NCBI GenBank assembly: GCA_963642455.1
Contig: CAVIGM010000001.1
Span: 1-64,000 of the forward strand
Origin: Crickella sp963642455
Lineage (GTDB): Bacteria; Bacillota; Clostridia; Peptostreptococcales; Anaerovoracaceae
Reading direction: 5' to 3'
Length of the DNA: 64,000 nt
Shown here: positions 1 through 7,783 of the stretch, piece after piece
Numbering within the stretch: the stretch's first letter is position 1
How the letters are laid out: every line of letters begins with the position of its first letter
Position numbers and translations under genes: made by a program
The notes under the pieces: generated by a model
Databases searched by the model: none
What the model was told of the DNA's origin: nothing
Seen by the model: the letters and a program-made list of their open reading frames with translations, nothing else

Positions 1-49
1 ATGTAGAATATCGTGAAAATTTTGAAAAAATGGAAGTTTTGTATCCAAT

Positions 50-78
50 TTGCATTTATTTTAATTCTTATATAAGAT
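50..78 (+). promoter_or_regulatory. Putative sigma-A promoter of comEA
   Basis: A -35-like TTGCAT at 50-55 and a -10-like TAAGAT at 73-78 are separated by 17 bases, followed by a strong ribosome site GGAGGTGG at 101-108 before the ATG at 113. The match is moderate and no experiment supports it. Confidence 0.4.
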
Positions 79-112
79 TAAATCCATCTTAAACAGAATT
101 GGAGGTGGGAAA

Positions 113-712
113 ATGCAAATCGAACCAAAACAAATTAAAGCTGAAACATTGAAATGGATTTCAATGAACAAGAAACGTGTCGGTCAGACGCTGCTTATAG
201 TATTCATTTTACTTTTTGCAATAGCGATTAAGGCTTACGAGAGCAACAAGGATAATGTAAGCGTCGAAGCGTCAGAGTCTCAAATCGAGGAGGTTGATGC
301 CTATGTGGACATTAGTGGGGAGGTTAATAAGCCGGGCATATATAAATTTCAAGATGGAACACGAGTTTTCGAAATAATAGATATGGCTGGCGGACTTACT
401 TCAAACGCAGATATAGAAGCAATAAATCAAGCGGAATTTGTAACTGATGGTCAGAAGATAATTATTCCATCGGCAAATTCTGAAACCGCTATTTCTAATA
501 ATAGCGCAGATGCGAAATCATCCGGGAAAATAAATATTAACACTGCATCCAAGGAAGATCTTATGTCATTGAATGGAATAGGGGATTCAATTTCTGAAAG
601 AATAATCTCATATAGGAAAGATAGTAGATTTAATTCAATAGAAGACATCAAGAACGTAAATGGAATAGGTGATGCAATATTTGAAAAAATCAAGGATGAA
701 ATATGTGTTTAA
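113..712 (+). CDS. comEA: ComEA-like DNA-binding competence protein
   Basis: A 199-residue membrane-anchored DNA-binding protein of the ComEA family, which binds incoming double-stranded DNA at the cell surface during uptake. Residues 1-22 are cytosolic and basic, 23-40 form one transmembrane helix, 62-119 look like an SLBB domain (VDISGEV...PGIY...GGL), and 139-198 carry paired helix-hairpin-helix motifs (NINTAS, LNGIGDSISERI, VNGIGDAIFEKI). Domain order and length fit canonical ComEA. The ATG follows a GGAGG site. The usual partners comEB and comEC do not follow, so the gene is separated from the rest of the uptake machinery, or the channel is encoded elsewhere. A minor alternative is a general surface SLBB/HhH protein. 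Confidence 0.88.
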   Translation: MQIEPKQIKAETLKWISMNKKRVGQTLLIVFILLFAIAIKAYESNKDNVSVEASESQIEEVDAYVDISGEVNKPGIYKFQDGTRVFEIIDMAGGLTSNADIEAINQAEFVTDGQKIIIPSANSETAISNNSADAKSSGKININTASKEDLMSLNGIGDSISERIISYRKDSRFNSIEDIKNVNGIGDAIFEKIKDEICV

Positions 713-745
713 TTTATATTCAATTTGAATGAGGAGGAAATTGAT

Positions 746-1276
746 ATGAAGTACAGTCACTTTAATGATAAAAATGGAATATGCAAGTTGAGCGAAGCAG
801 ATGCATTGCTTAAATACGATCCTCTCAACGAGACGCATTTCATAGCAGCGGTAAAAGATATACTCAGAGAGTGCCATATTAACAGTCACTATAAGGGCTA
901 TGATATTCTGATTGACGCGGCAAGAATCATATACCTTTCAAGCTTTGAGCATTTATTGATTACAAAAGAGATATATGATGTACTTGCCGTTATTTATAAG
1001 ACTAATAGCTCGCAGATTGAGCATGCAATGAGAACTGCAATTTCCTGTGGCTGGCAGAAGTACCAAGAAGCTAACAAGAATAAGAATAGAAATAGCAAGA
1101 AGAATAAGAACGAGTCTATGAATATGACTAAGAAGAACGAGTCAGCGAATCTGATTACGCTCAAGATGAAGAATAATAATCGCGAAGCCTTCTCGATTTT
1201 CGACAAGCGCCCAAGCAATAATCTCTTCATAAACTGTATTTCAAGGCTTGCAATCGGAAGGACGGGATTGGTATAG
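746..1276 (+). CDS. Orphan Spo0A C-terminal (effector) domain protein with Asn/Lys-rich insert
   Basis: A 176-residue protein. Residues 31-104 align by eye with the DNA-binding effector domain of the sporulation regulator Spo0A: the HYKGYDIL segment matches Spo0A HIKGYxYL, and KTNSSQIEHAMRTAI...GW matches NTTASRVERAIRHAI...AW. There is no receiver domain; residues 1-30 are too short for one. Residues 105-147 are an Asn/Lys/Ser-rich low-complexity insert containing the duplicated peptide KNES. Residues 152-172 (RPSNNLFINCISRLAI) resemble the last Spo0A helix (KPTNSEFIAMVADKL), so the insert splits the domain. The start at 746 is chosen over 725 because GAGGAGG lies at 731-737. The gene sits 33 nt after comEA. 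It is probably a DNA-binding regulator not controlled by phosphorylation; targets are unknown. Confidence 0.72.
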   Translation: MKYSHFNDKNGICKLSEADALLKYDPLNETHFIAAVKDILRECHINSHYKGYDILIDAARIIYLSSFEHLLITKEIYDVLAVIYKTNSSQIEHAMRTAISCGWQKYQEANKNKNRNSKKNKNESMNMTKKNESANLITLKMKNNNREAFSIFDKRPSNNLFINCISRLAIGRTGLV

Positions 1277-1317
1277 TTAAGATATAATATGCAATAAATA
1301 AGGAGAAATTATATCTT

Positions 1318-1500
1318 ATGGAACAGTCCAAAATCGACAGAATTAACGAGCTTGCAAATAAGTCGAAGACAACAGAACTTACACCCGAGGAAAAAGAGGA
1401 GCAGCGTGCACTTAGAAGAGAATTCCTTGATAGCATCAGAGCTGACCTTAAGGCTACCCTTGAAAGCATTGAAATCGTTGAAGATAACGAGTATAATTAG
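1318..1500 (+). CDS. DUF896 (UPF0291) family small protein
   Basis: A 60-residue, highly charged helical protein of the DUF896/YnzC family. The family signature is visible: an N-terminal INELANKSK helix, the turn LTPEEKEEQ, then a second helix LRREFLDSIRADLK. Bacillus relatives are small soluble two-helix proteins with no firmly established molecular role, and one is in the SOS regulon (the yneA operon). Here it precedes alaS by 26 nt and probably shares its transcript. A 41-nt gap with AAGGAGAAAT separates it from the upstream gene. No LexA box is visible in front of it. Confidence 0.85.
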   Translation: MEQSKIDRINELANKSKTTELTPEEKEEQRALRREFLDSIRADLKATLESIEIVEDNEYN

Positions 1501-1526
1501 ATGTTAATTTATAAAGGAGATTAGCT

Positions 1527-4133
1527 ATGGAAAAACTCGGTTTAAACGAAATAAGAGAAATGTTCAAGGACTTCTTTGTTAGCAAGGGTCACTATGCCGG
1601 AGGAAGCGCATCTTTGATCCCTCGTAATGACAAGAGCCTTATGATAATCAACTCAGGAATGGCACCTCTTAAGCCTTATTTTGCAGGCGTTGAGACACCT
1701 CCAAATAAGAGAATGACAACCTGTCAGAAGTGCATTAGAACCAACGACATCGAGAACGTAGGAAAGACCGCAAGACATGGTACTTTCTTCGAGATGCTTG
1801 GTAACTTCAGCTTCGGAGACTATTTCAAAGAGCAATCATTGAATTGGGGATGGGAATTCATTACTGAATGGTTGCATCTTCCTGAAGAGAAGATTTGGGC
1901 AACAATATATGAGGATGATGACGAGGCCTTCGAGATATGGAAGAAGATCGGAATGCCTGAGGAGAGGATAGTAAGACTTGGCAAGGACGATAACTTCTGG
2001 GAAATCGGTCTTGGCCCATGCGGACCTTGCTCGGAGATTTATTACGATAGAGGCGAGGAATATGGATGTGGAAGTCCCGACTGCAAGCCAGGCTGCGATT
2101 GTGACAGATACCTTGAGTTCTGGAACCACGTATTTACTCAGTTTTCTAAGGAAGAAGATGGTTCATATTCCAACTTAGCTCATCCTAATATCGATACAGG
2201 TATGGGACTTGAGAGACTTGCATGCATTATGCAGGGCGTAGATTCCATCTTTGATGTTGATACAGTAAGACATATTCTCTCAGCTGTTACTGATATGGCT
2301 GGAGTTGAATACCAGGCAGGCAATCACAAGGTTGATGTCAGCGTTAGAATTATTACTGACCACCTAAGATCAATGGTATTTATGATCGGTGATGGAATTC
2401 TTCCTTCAAACGAGGGTAGAGGCTACATCCTCAGAAGAATTATTCGTCGTGCAGCAAGACATGGCAGACTCCTCGGAATTAAAGAAGAGAATTTCCTTGT
2501 TGAGCTTTCAAATAAGGTAATTGAGGTATCCGGAGGAGCTTATCCTGAGATCGTTGAGAAGAAGGACTATATTCAGAAGATTATAAGAATCGAAGAGGAC
2601 AAGTTCGCAAAGACTCTCGACAAGGGCCTTGCAATTCTCGAGGATTATATCGCAGAGACCAAGGAAGAGGGCAAGACCGTTCTTGACGGCGCTAAGGCCT
2701 TCAAGCTCTATGATACATATGGCTTCCCTGTAGAGGTTACAGCCGAAATCCTTGAAGAAAACGATATGACTATCGATATGGACTCTTACGCAGAGCATAT
2801 GCAGGCGCAGAAGGACCTTGCTCGTGCAGGACAGAGAAACACAGAAGAAGAGGCTTGGAGAGACGCATCGGAATATTCCGAGCTTCCGCATACTGATTTT
2901 CTTGGATATGAGCAAGCTACGGCTGACGCAAAAGTGCTCTATGTGGGCGACTACGACAAAGATAGGAAATTCCTTATTTTTGACAGAACTCCATTCTATG
3001 CAACAAGCGGTGGACAGGTATACGATACAGGAATTGTAAGCCACAACGGAACGTCTGTTGAAGTCGTTGAAGTACTGAAGGAGAATGGAATATTCCTTCA
3101 TGTTATCAAGGCAGAGGACGCTGGCGAGGTAATGAAATTCAAAGTAGGCGACGAAGTTGCTCTTGCTATCGATACCACAAGAAGACACAAGATTGGAAGA
3201 GACCATAGTGCTACACATCTTTTGCAGCAGGCATTAAGAGATGTTCTTGGCGACCATGTAATGCAAGCCGGCTCTTATGTAGATGAGAATTATTTGAGAT
3301 TCGACTTCAACCATTTCCAGCCTGTTTCCGCTGAGGAGATTGAGAGAATCGAGCAAATCGTTAATACAAAGATTGATGAATTCCTTCCAATTACAATGAA
3401 GGAAATGCCTATCGAAGAAGCTAAGAAGCTCGGTGCAATGGCGATTTTCGGTGAGAAGTACGGCGATATCGTAAGAGTTGTCAATATGGGCGATTACAGC
3501 ATTGAATTCTGCGGTGGTACACATTTAAGCAATACCGGAAAGATTGGTGCATTCAAGATTATCAATGAATTCGGTGTAGCATCCGGCGTCAGAAGAATAG
3601 AGGCTGTAACTGGCTCAAATGTTGTTAAATATCTTGATGGCAAGGAAACAACAATAAGCGAGCTTGCAGATGTTCTCAAGGCTAATGAGAATGACATCGT
3701 AAGAAGAGCTAAGCAGCTTGTTTCGGAGAAGAAAGAGCTCGAGAATACAATTAAGGCTTTCAAATCTGACGAAATCAGCAGCTCAGTTGATAGCGTAATT
3801 GCATCTGCAGACCTTGTCGGAGATGTTAAGCTTATTACCAAGAAGTTCGAAGATACCGACATTGACCAGCTTAGAAAGCTCTCGGATGCTGTTAAGGAGA
3901 AATGCGATTCTGTTGTTATGGTTTTCGCTGCAGTTAATGGTGAGAAGCTGAGCTTCATTGCATCAGTATCAGATGATCTTGTTGGAAAGGGCTATCATGC
4001 TGGAAAGCTGATCAAAGAGGTTGCTGCAGTTGCTGGTGGCGGTGGCGGTGGCAAGGCTAATATGGCACAGGCTGGCGCTAAGGATGCAAGCAAGATTGAT
4101 GCAGCCTTCGCAAAGGCTAAAGAGCTGTTATAA
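1527..4133 (+). CDS. alaS: Alanyl-tRNA synthetase
   Basis: An 868-residue class II enzyme that charges tRNA-Ala and hydrolyses mischarged Ser/Gly-tRNA. The N-terminal catalytic core has the NSGMAPLKPYF segment and TGMGLERL motif 3. The editing domain zinc ligands appear as HSATH at 560-564 and CGGTH at 662-666. The C-terminal DHHA1 region has a glycine-rich loop near residues 837-843. Length equals the usual bacterial form. The ATG at 1527 follows AAAGGAG. It is followed by ireB and ruvX, a gene order conserved across Firmicutes. No T-box leader is present in the 26-nt gap upstream. The stop codon lies inside an AT-only palindrome (4127-4144). Confidence 0.98.
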   Translation: MEKLGLNEIREMFKDFFVSKGHYAGGSASLIPRNDKSLMIINSGMAPLKPYFAGVETPPNKRMTTCQKCIRTNDIENVGKTARHGTFFEMLGNFSFGDYFKEQSLNWGWEFITEWLHLPEEKIWATIYEDDDEAFEIWKKIGMPEERIVRLGKDDNFWEIGLGPCGPCSEIYYDRGEEYGCGSPDCKPGCDCDRYLEFWNHVFTQFSKEEDGSYSNLAHPNIDTGMGLERLACIMQGVDSIFDVDTVRHILSAVTDMAGVEYQAGNHKVDVSVRIITDHLRSMVFMIGDGILPSNEGRGYILRRIIRRAARHGRLLGIKEENFLVELSNKVIEVSGGAYPEIVEKKDYIQKIIRIEEDKFAKTLDKGLAILEDYIAETKEEGKTVLDGAKAFKLYDTYGFPVEVTAEILEENDMTIDMDSYAEHMQAQKDLARAGQRNTEEEAWRDASEYSELPHTDFLGYEQATADAKVLYVGDYDKDRKFLIFDRTPFYATSGGQVYDTGIVSHNGTSVEVVEVLKENGIFLHVIKAEDAGEVMKFKVGDEVALAIDTTRRHKIGRDHSATHLLQQALRDVLGDHVMQAGSYVDENYLRFDFNHFQPVSAEEIERIEQIVNTKIDEFLPITMKEMPIEEAKKLGAMAIFGEKYGDIVRVVNMGDYSIEFCGGTHLSNTGKIGAFKIINEFGVASGVRRIEAVTGSNVVKYLDGKETTISELADVLKANENDIVRRAKQLVSEKKELENTIKAFKSDEISSSVDSVIASADLVGDVKLITKKFEDTDIDQLRKLSDAVKEKCDSVVMVFAAVNGEKLSFIASVSDDLVGKGYHAGKLIKEVAAVAGGGGGGKANMAQAGAKDASKIDAAFAKAKELL

Positions 4134-4158
4134 TAATTATTATAACTATTATGTTTTC

Positions 4159-4196
4159 GATAGCTTGATAGTTTGATAGTTTATAACTTGATAGCC
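4159..4196 (+). repeat. Tandem 8-bp repeats between alaS and ireB
   Basis: The units GATAGCTT, GATAGTTT and GATAGTTT occupy 4159-4182 and are followed by ATAACTT and GATAGCC. They fill most of the 103-nt spacer between alaS and ireB. They are one of many short tandem duplications in this window's intergenic spacers. Confidence 0.8.
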
Positions 4197-4236
4197 AAAG
4201 AATTTATATGAGATCTATATGAGGGAGGATACATAA

Positions 4237-4482
4237 ATGAGCAAGAATACAATTATGTTTGAAGGACTCAAGGACGACCAGATTAATAAGAAGCAGGCTC
4301 TCATGGAGGTATATACTGCATTAACTGACCGTGGATATAATGCAATTGATCAGATTGTCGGTTATCTTACTTCAGGAGATCCTTCATACATCACAAGTCA
4401 CAACAATGCAAGAAATATGATTCTGAGAATTGATAGAGATGAGCTTCTGGAAGAAATCCTTAAGGCATATCTTGGACTTTAA
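4237..4482 (+). CDS. ireB: IreB-family regulatory phosphoprotein
   Basis: An 81-residue member of the IreB (UPF0297/DUF965) family. In Enterococcus faecalis IreB is a small cytosolic substrate of the Ser/Thr kinase IreK and a negative regulator of cephalosporin resistance. The family pattern is clear: ALMEVYTALTDRGYNAIDQIVGYL, then GDPSYITSHNNAR and the terminal helix. The two Thr residues near the N-terminus that are phosphorylated in E. faecalis are not obviously kept: the N-terminus here begins MSKNTIMF with one Thr. A GGGAGG ribosome site lies upstream. The alaS-ireB-ruvX order is the usual Firmicutes arrangement. Confidence 0.93.
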   Translation: MSKNTIMFEGLKDDQINKKQALMEVYTALTDRGYNAIDQIVGYLTSGDPSYITSHNNARNMILRIDRDELLEEILKAYLGL

Positions 4483-4491
4483 TCAATTTGC

Positions 4492-4511
4492 AATTTAGTT
4501 AAATTTAGTTA
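4492..4511 (+). repeat. Perfect 10-bp tandem duplication between ireB and ruvX
   Basis: AATTTAGTTA occurs twice in direct tandem at 4492-4501 and 4502-4511, and a partial copy (AATTTAGT) ends at 4530, directly before the ruvX ATG. No convincing ribosome binding site is left in the 48-nt spacer. Confidence 0.85.
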
Positions 4512-4530
4512 AAGCAATTATCAATTTAGT

Positions 4531-4962
4531 ATGAAAAGAATTCTCGGGCTTGATGTTGGTGATAAAACTGTGGGGGTCGCTGTTAGCGACCCTCTTGGTA
4601 TACTTGCAAGTGGCGTTACAACAATCGAGCGAGTGGGCATTCGCAAGGATACAGGCAAGGTCATTGATTATATCAGAGAATATGACTGCGATACGGTTGT
4701 TATAGGTTTGCCACTTAATCTTGAAGGCGAAGATAGCATTCAAACCGAGAAGGTGAGAGCCTTTCGGACGATGCTCGAGAATAAGCTTCGAAGTTTAGGC
4801 CCTTTATCAAGGGTGAGAATTGAATGGCAGGATGAGAGATTTTCAACCTGTGAAGCCGAAGAGGTTCTAATAGAAGCGAATATGTCCCGTGAGGACCGAA
4901 AGAAAATCATCGATAGGCAGGCGGCCATCGTGATTTTGCAAAGATATTTAGATGCGAGGTAG
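4531..4962 (+). CDS. ruvX: Holliday junction resolvase-like protein RuvX/YqgF
   Basis: A 143-residue RNase H-fold protein of the YqgF/RuvX family, with roles reported in 16S rRNA 5' end maturation and as a putative Holliday-junction resolvase. The first acidic strand is LGLDVGDKTVGVAVSDPLG, the second motif VIGLPLNLEG, then DERFSTCEAE, and a terminal DRQAAIVILQRYLD helix; these contain the expected catalytic Asp and Glu. Length is typical (about 140). No Shine-Dalgarno motif precedes the ATG, where tandem repeats lie instead; translation may depend on readthrough from ireB or on an unstructured AT-rich leader. Confidence 0.93.
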   Translation: MKRILGLDVGDKTVGVAVSDPLGILASGVTTIERVGIRKDTGKVIDYIREYDCDTVVIGLPLNLEGEDSIQTEKVRAFRTMLENKLRSLGPLSRVRIEWQDERFSTCEAEEVLIEANMSREDRKKIIDRQAAIVILQRYLDAR

Positions 4963-4973
4963 GGGAGTATATA

Positions 4974-5651
4974 ATGATTAAGCTTAGTAAAAAAGGCAAG
5001 ATGAATTTTATAATTGCTTTGGAGCTTGCAATGCTTGCGGTAATTTTCTCGATATTAACAATGACCGTTGATGTAAGACCAGTTGGGCCTAAGCATAGCT
5101 TTGTTGGCTTGGCAAGTCTCAATCTGGCGGCCCACAATAACATTGGCGTGAGCATGACATGGTACAAGATTACACAGCTTCTTGGCTACCTTGCTTGTCT
5201 TATGGTAGCTGCACTGGCTGTTGTCGGCCTAATTCAGCTGATTAAGAGAAAGAGCCTTAAGAAAGTAGATATGACCATTCTCGAGGCAGGTTGCTTGTAT
5301 CTTATAATGTTTGCTCTATATGTGTTCTTTGAGAAATTAGCTCTCAATTATAGGCCTATTATTATGCCGGGTGAGACAGCTCTTGAGGCTTCATTTCCGT
5401 CGTCGCATACAATGCTTGGAATTGTAGTCTTTGGAAGCATTGCAATGATAGCTAATGATTACATCAGAAACAGCAGGGCTGTCATGCTTGTTAAGGTGAT
5501 AATGATAATTCTTCTTATACTGATTGTTGTCGGAAGACTTCTTTCCGGTGTTCACTGGATGAGCGACATACTCGCAAGTGTTCTAATTAGCGCTACACTT
5601 CTACAGTTATTTAATTCGTTCAGAATAATAATTAAGGATAATCAAATATAA
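4974..5651 (+). CDS. PAP2-family membrane phosphatase
   Basis: A 225-residue integral membrane protein with about six hydrophobic segments. The PAP2 signature is present: KLALNYRP at 121-128, PSSH at 142-145 and GRLLSGVHWMSD at 187-198, supplying the basic, His and Asp residues of the phosphatase active site. Family members dephosphorylate lipid phosphates such as undecaprenyl diphosphate or phosphatidic acid; the substrate here cannot be told. The ATG lies 11 nt after the ruvX stop with GAGG upstream, so it is likely co-transcribed with ruvX. The C-terminal codons and stop are part of a 20-bp tandem duplication (5634-5673). Confidence 0.88.
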   Translation: MIKLSKKGKMNFIIALELAMLAVIFSILTMTVDVRPVGPKHSFVGLASLNLAAHNNIGVSMTWYKITQLLGYLACLMVAALAVVGLIQLIKRKSLKKVDMTILEAGCLYLIMFALYVFFEKLALNYRPIIMPGETALEASFPSSHTMLGIVVFGSIAMIANDYIRNSRAVMLVKVIMIILLILIVVGRLLSGVHWMSDILASVLISATLLQLFNSFRIIIKDNQI

Positions 5652-5679
5652 TCAAGGATAACCAAATATAATCAAGGAG
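5634..5679 (+). repeat. 20-bp tandem duplication spanning the PAP2 gene stop codon
   Basis: A 20-bp unit at 5634-5653 (AAGGATAATCAAATATAATC) is repeated at 5654-5673 with one substitution, and a third partial copy begins at 5674. The first unit holds the last codons and the stop of the PAP2 gene. The AAGGAG of the third copy serves as the ribosome site of folD. Confidence 0.92.
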
Positions 5680-5686
5680 AAAGAAA

Positions 5687-6475
5687 ATGATTAGCTGCAA
5701 GGAATATACTTTACTTGAAAAAGAGCGTATAGCTAAGCTGCCGATTGACAATATAAGATTCGATATTTTCCAGGTAGGGGATAACCCTGCTTCAAATGCA
5801 TATATCAAAGGCAAGATGAAGGATTGCGCAGAGGCTTCAATCAAGGCAGAGCTCCACAAATTCGATGAATCTATCACACATGACGAGCTTGCTTGTGAAG
5901 TTGCAAAGGCTGCCGAGGATAGCGCAGGCATCATCATTCAGCTTCCTGTGCCTTCTCATATTAACGCCTTTAAGATTATAAGGGAACATACCAAGCCTTA
6001 TCAGGATGTAGACGGCTTCGTTTTCGATGTTAACAAGCCATGCACCCCGCTTGGCATAATGAACTGGCTTGCTTATAACAATGTAGAAATTGAAGGCAAG
6101 AATGTTGTTATTATCGGCAGAAGCAGAATTGTAGGAAGACCGCTTGCCAGAATGATGGAAATGGCAAATGCCACTATTACTATCTGCCACAGCAAGACTC
6201 CGATGGAGAACATGAAGCAGCTCTGCCAGCTCGCGGACATCATTGTCGTAGCGGTAGGGAGGCCTAAATTTTTCTCTTTTGATGTAATAGATAAGAAGCC
6301 AATAATTATTGATGTGGGAATTAATCGCGACGAGAATAAAAAATTAGTTGGCGATGTAGATAAAGAATATATGGAAAAACAAGGCTGCTATGTTACGCCA
6401 GTTCCCGGGGGAGTAGGGCTTCTGACAAGATTGGCGCTTGTTCAGAATATCATTAAGAACATAGATCAGCAGTAG
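5687..6475 (+). CDS. folD: Bifunctional methylene-THF dehydrogenase/cyclohydrolase FolD (compact form)
   Basis: A 262-residue one-carbon enzyme interconverting 5,10-methylene- and 10-formyl-tetrahydrofolate. Visible motifs: VGDNPASNAYIKGKMKDC (29-46), with catalytic Lys43 in the YxxxK pattern; QLPVP (85-89); DVDGF (107-111); the NADP-binding GRSRIVGRP (144-152); and TPVPGGVGLLT (237-247). It is shorter than the usual 280-290 residues. The loop between DVDGF and PCTPLG is only a few residues instead of the common longer N-x-G-x-L segment. The active-site residues remain, so it is probably functional. AAGGAG at 5674-5679 gives the ribosome site. Confidence 0.93.
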   Translation: MISCKEYTLLEKERIAKLPIDNIRFDIFQVGDNPASNAYIKGKMKDCAEASIKAELHKFDESITHDELACEVAKAAEDSAGIIIQLPVPSHINAFKIIREHTKPYQDVDGFVFDVNKPCTPLGIMNWLAYNNVEIEGKNVVIIGRSRIVGRPLARMMEMANATITICHSKTPMENMKQLCQLADIIVVAVGRPKFFSFDVIDKKPIIIDVGINRDENKKLVGDVDKEYMEKQGCYVTPVPGGVGLLTRLALVQNIIKNIDQQ

Positions 6476-6496
6476 ATGTTAAATGTATGAAAAGAG

Positions 6497-6538
6497 ATAT
6501 AACTATTCCTTAAATCACAATTTTGGGAAGAGTTATAT
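6497..6538 (+). promoter_or_regulatory. Inverted repeat (hairpin) upstream of the aminotransferase gene
   Basis: ATATAACTATTCC (6497-6509) can pair with GGAAGAGTTATAT (6526-6538) in a 13-bp stem with one mismatch and a 16-nt loop. No T-run follows, so it is not a standard terminator. It lies in the leader just before the AAGGAG ribosome site at 6550-6554, where it could act as an operator or an mRNA stability element. Function is not known. Confidence 0.4.
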
Positions 6539-6561
6539 ATAGAAAAGCAAGGAGAATACCC

Positions 6562-7683
6562 ATGAAAGAACTTTCCAAAGAATTAAGCATCAGAACAACG
6601 CTTGTCGAAGAGGAAAAGATTTCTTATGCATCTGATGAAATATTTCTTCCTGATGGCGGCATAGATTGTAACGAAGGCTGTAATCCCTACGGCTTTCCTT
6701 CAGAGTTGCTTGATGCAATGAAAAACTTCGACATTAAGAGATTCGGACCTTACCCACATAGCCATGCAATTAACGATGGCCTTGCGGAATATTGGAAAGG
6801 ATGTTCGGATATCGAGCCTGAGAATATTCTTCTCGCCGACGGAAGCATAAATGCCCTCTATACTGTCTTTGGCATTTTCAATAATCCTGGCGCAGTTGTT
6901 CTTGGTATTGCTCCTCAATTTACGGACGCCGAAATGACCGTTAAATTGCTCGGCATGGAATATCGCTCCGTTAAATTAAGAAAAGAAAATAATTATAAAT
7001 TTGATACCGACGAATTTATTGCCAATATAACGGATGATGTCAATGTCATCTATATCGACAATCCTAACAACCCAACCGGTCAGATGATTGGAATTTACGA
7101 AATTGAGAAGATTCTCGGACGTGCAATCGAGGTTGGCGCTGCTGTAATCATAGATGAGGCTTATGGAGATTTCATGCCTAATCAGAATTCCGCAATGAAG
7201 CTTACTGAGGAATATCCTAATTTGATTATGGTTCGCACCCTTTCTAAGGCTTTCGGACTTGCCGGCCTTCGTGTCGGATATGTAATTGCGCCTAAGCCTC
7301 TTATTTCATATATGAAAAAGATAGTTAATCCATATCAGGTAAGCGAATTTGCAAGAGAAATGGCTGGTGAAGCTCTTAAACATCCTTATCATGTATGGGA
7401 GAACATCAAGGATTTCGCAAAAATGAAGCGCGACATTCGAGAAGTTCTCAAGACTCCGGGCCATCTTAAGCTTGCAGAGTCTTATGATACTGTATCGATT
7501 TTCCTTCTGATGCATGATGATCCTAATGTAGACCTTCAGAAGCTCTTCTGGGAGAACAAAGTCCTCTGCGTTTCCGGTTACAGCTTCGATTCGCTTGATA
7601 AATCCTCAGCTCGAATCCGTTTGCCTAAGATTGACGAATTCCCTGTGCTTTTGGATGCAATTAAGACAATTCATCAGGCGTAA
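6562..7683 (+). CDS. Class I/II aminotransferase, histidinol-phosphate aminotransferase-like
   Basis: A 373-residue PLP enzyme of fold type I, similar in layout to HisC and CobD-like aminotransferases. Features: NEGCNPYG (37-44), ADGSINALY (92-100), NPNNPTG (167-173), DEAYGDF (198-204), the PLP Schiff-base lysine K229 in RTLSKAFG, and LRVGY (236-240). The start at 6562 is chosen over 6523 because AAGGAG ends at 6554 and the extra 13 residues have no family counterpart. No other his genes are nearby, so a role in histidine synthesis is not supported. The downstream cysteine-desulfidase-family gene hints at amino-acid metabolism, but a 162-nt spacer with a terminator-like hairpin separates them. 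Confidence 0.82.
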   Translation: MKELSKELSIRTTLVEEEKISYASDEIFLPDGGIDCNEGCNPYGFPSELLDAMKNFDIKRFGPYPHSHAINDGLAEYWKGCSDIEPENILLADGSINALYTVFGIFNNPGAVVLGIAPQFTDAEMTVKLLGMEYRSVKLRKENNYKFDTDEFIANITDDVNVIYIDNPNNPTGQMIGIYEIEKILGRAIEVGAAVIIDEAYGDFMPNQNSAMKLTEEYPNLIMVRTLSKAFGLAGLRVGYVIAPKPLISYMKKIVNPYQVSEFAREMAGEALKHPYHVWENIKDFAKMKRDIREVLKTPGHLKLAESYDTVSIFLLMHDDPNVDLQKLFWENKVLCVSGYSFDSLDKSSARIRLPKIDEFPVLLDAIKTIHQA

Positions 7684-7725
7684 TTTGCGATTTAAGCGAT
7701 TTTTATATAACTTACGTAATCTTGG

Positions 7726-7781
7726 CCCTCTGTTTGCATTATTTCCTCAAATCAAAGAAATATAGGCAAATAGAGGGTTTT
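7726..7781 (+). terminator. Likely intrinsic terminator after the aminotransferase gene
   Basis: CCCTCTGTTTGC (7726-7737) pairs with GCAAATAGAGGG (7766-7777) with one mismatch. An inner ATTTC/GAAAT stem extends it, and TTTT follows at 7778-7781. The T-run is short. It could alternatively be a leader attenuator for the next gene. Confidence 0.55.
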
Positions 7782-7783
7782 GC

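Noticed and set aside
1277..1526. T-box or other riboswitch ahead of alaS (and ahead of leuS, hisS and aspS)
   Set aside because: The spacers are too short and no conserved T-box sequence or specifier hairpin is seen.
2508..3218. A 236-codon open frame antisense to alaS
   Set aside because: It lies wholly within the well-supported alaS gene, has no ribosome site and its translation resembles no protein; it is a shadow of alaS codon usage.
4127..4144. AT-only palindrome at the alaS stop as a terminator
   Set aside because: The stem contains only A-T pairs and is too weak; no T-run follows.
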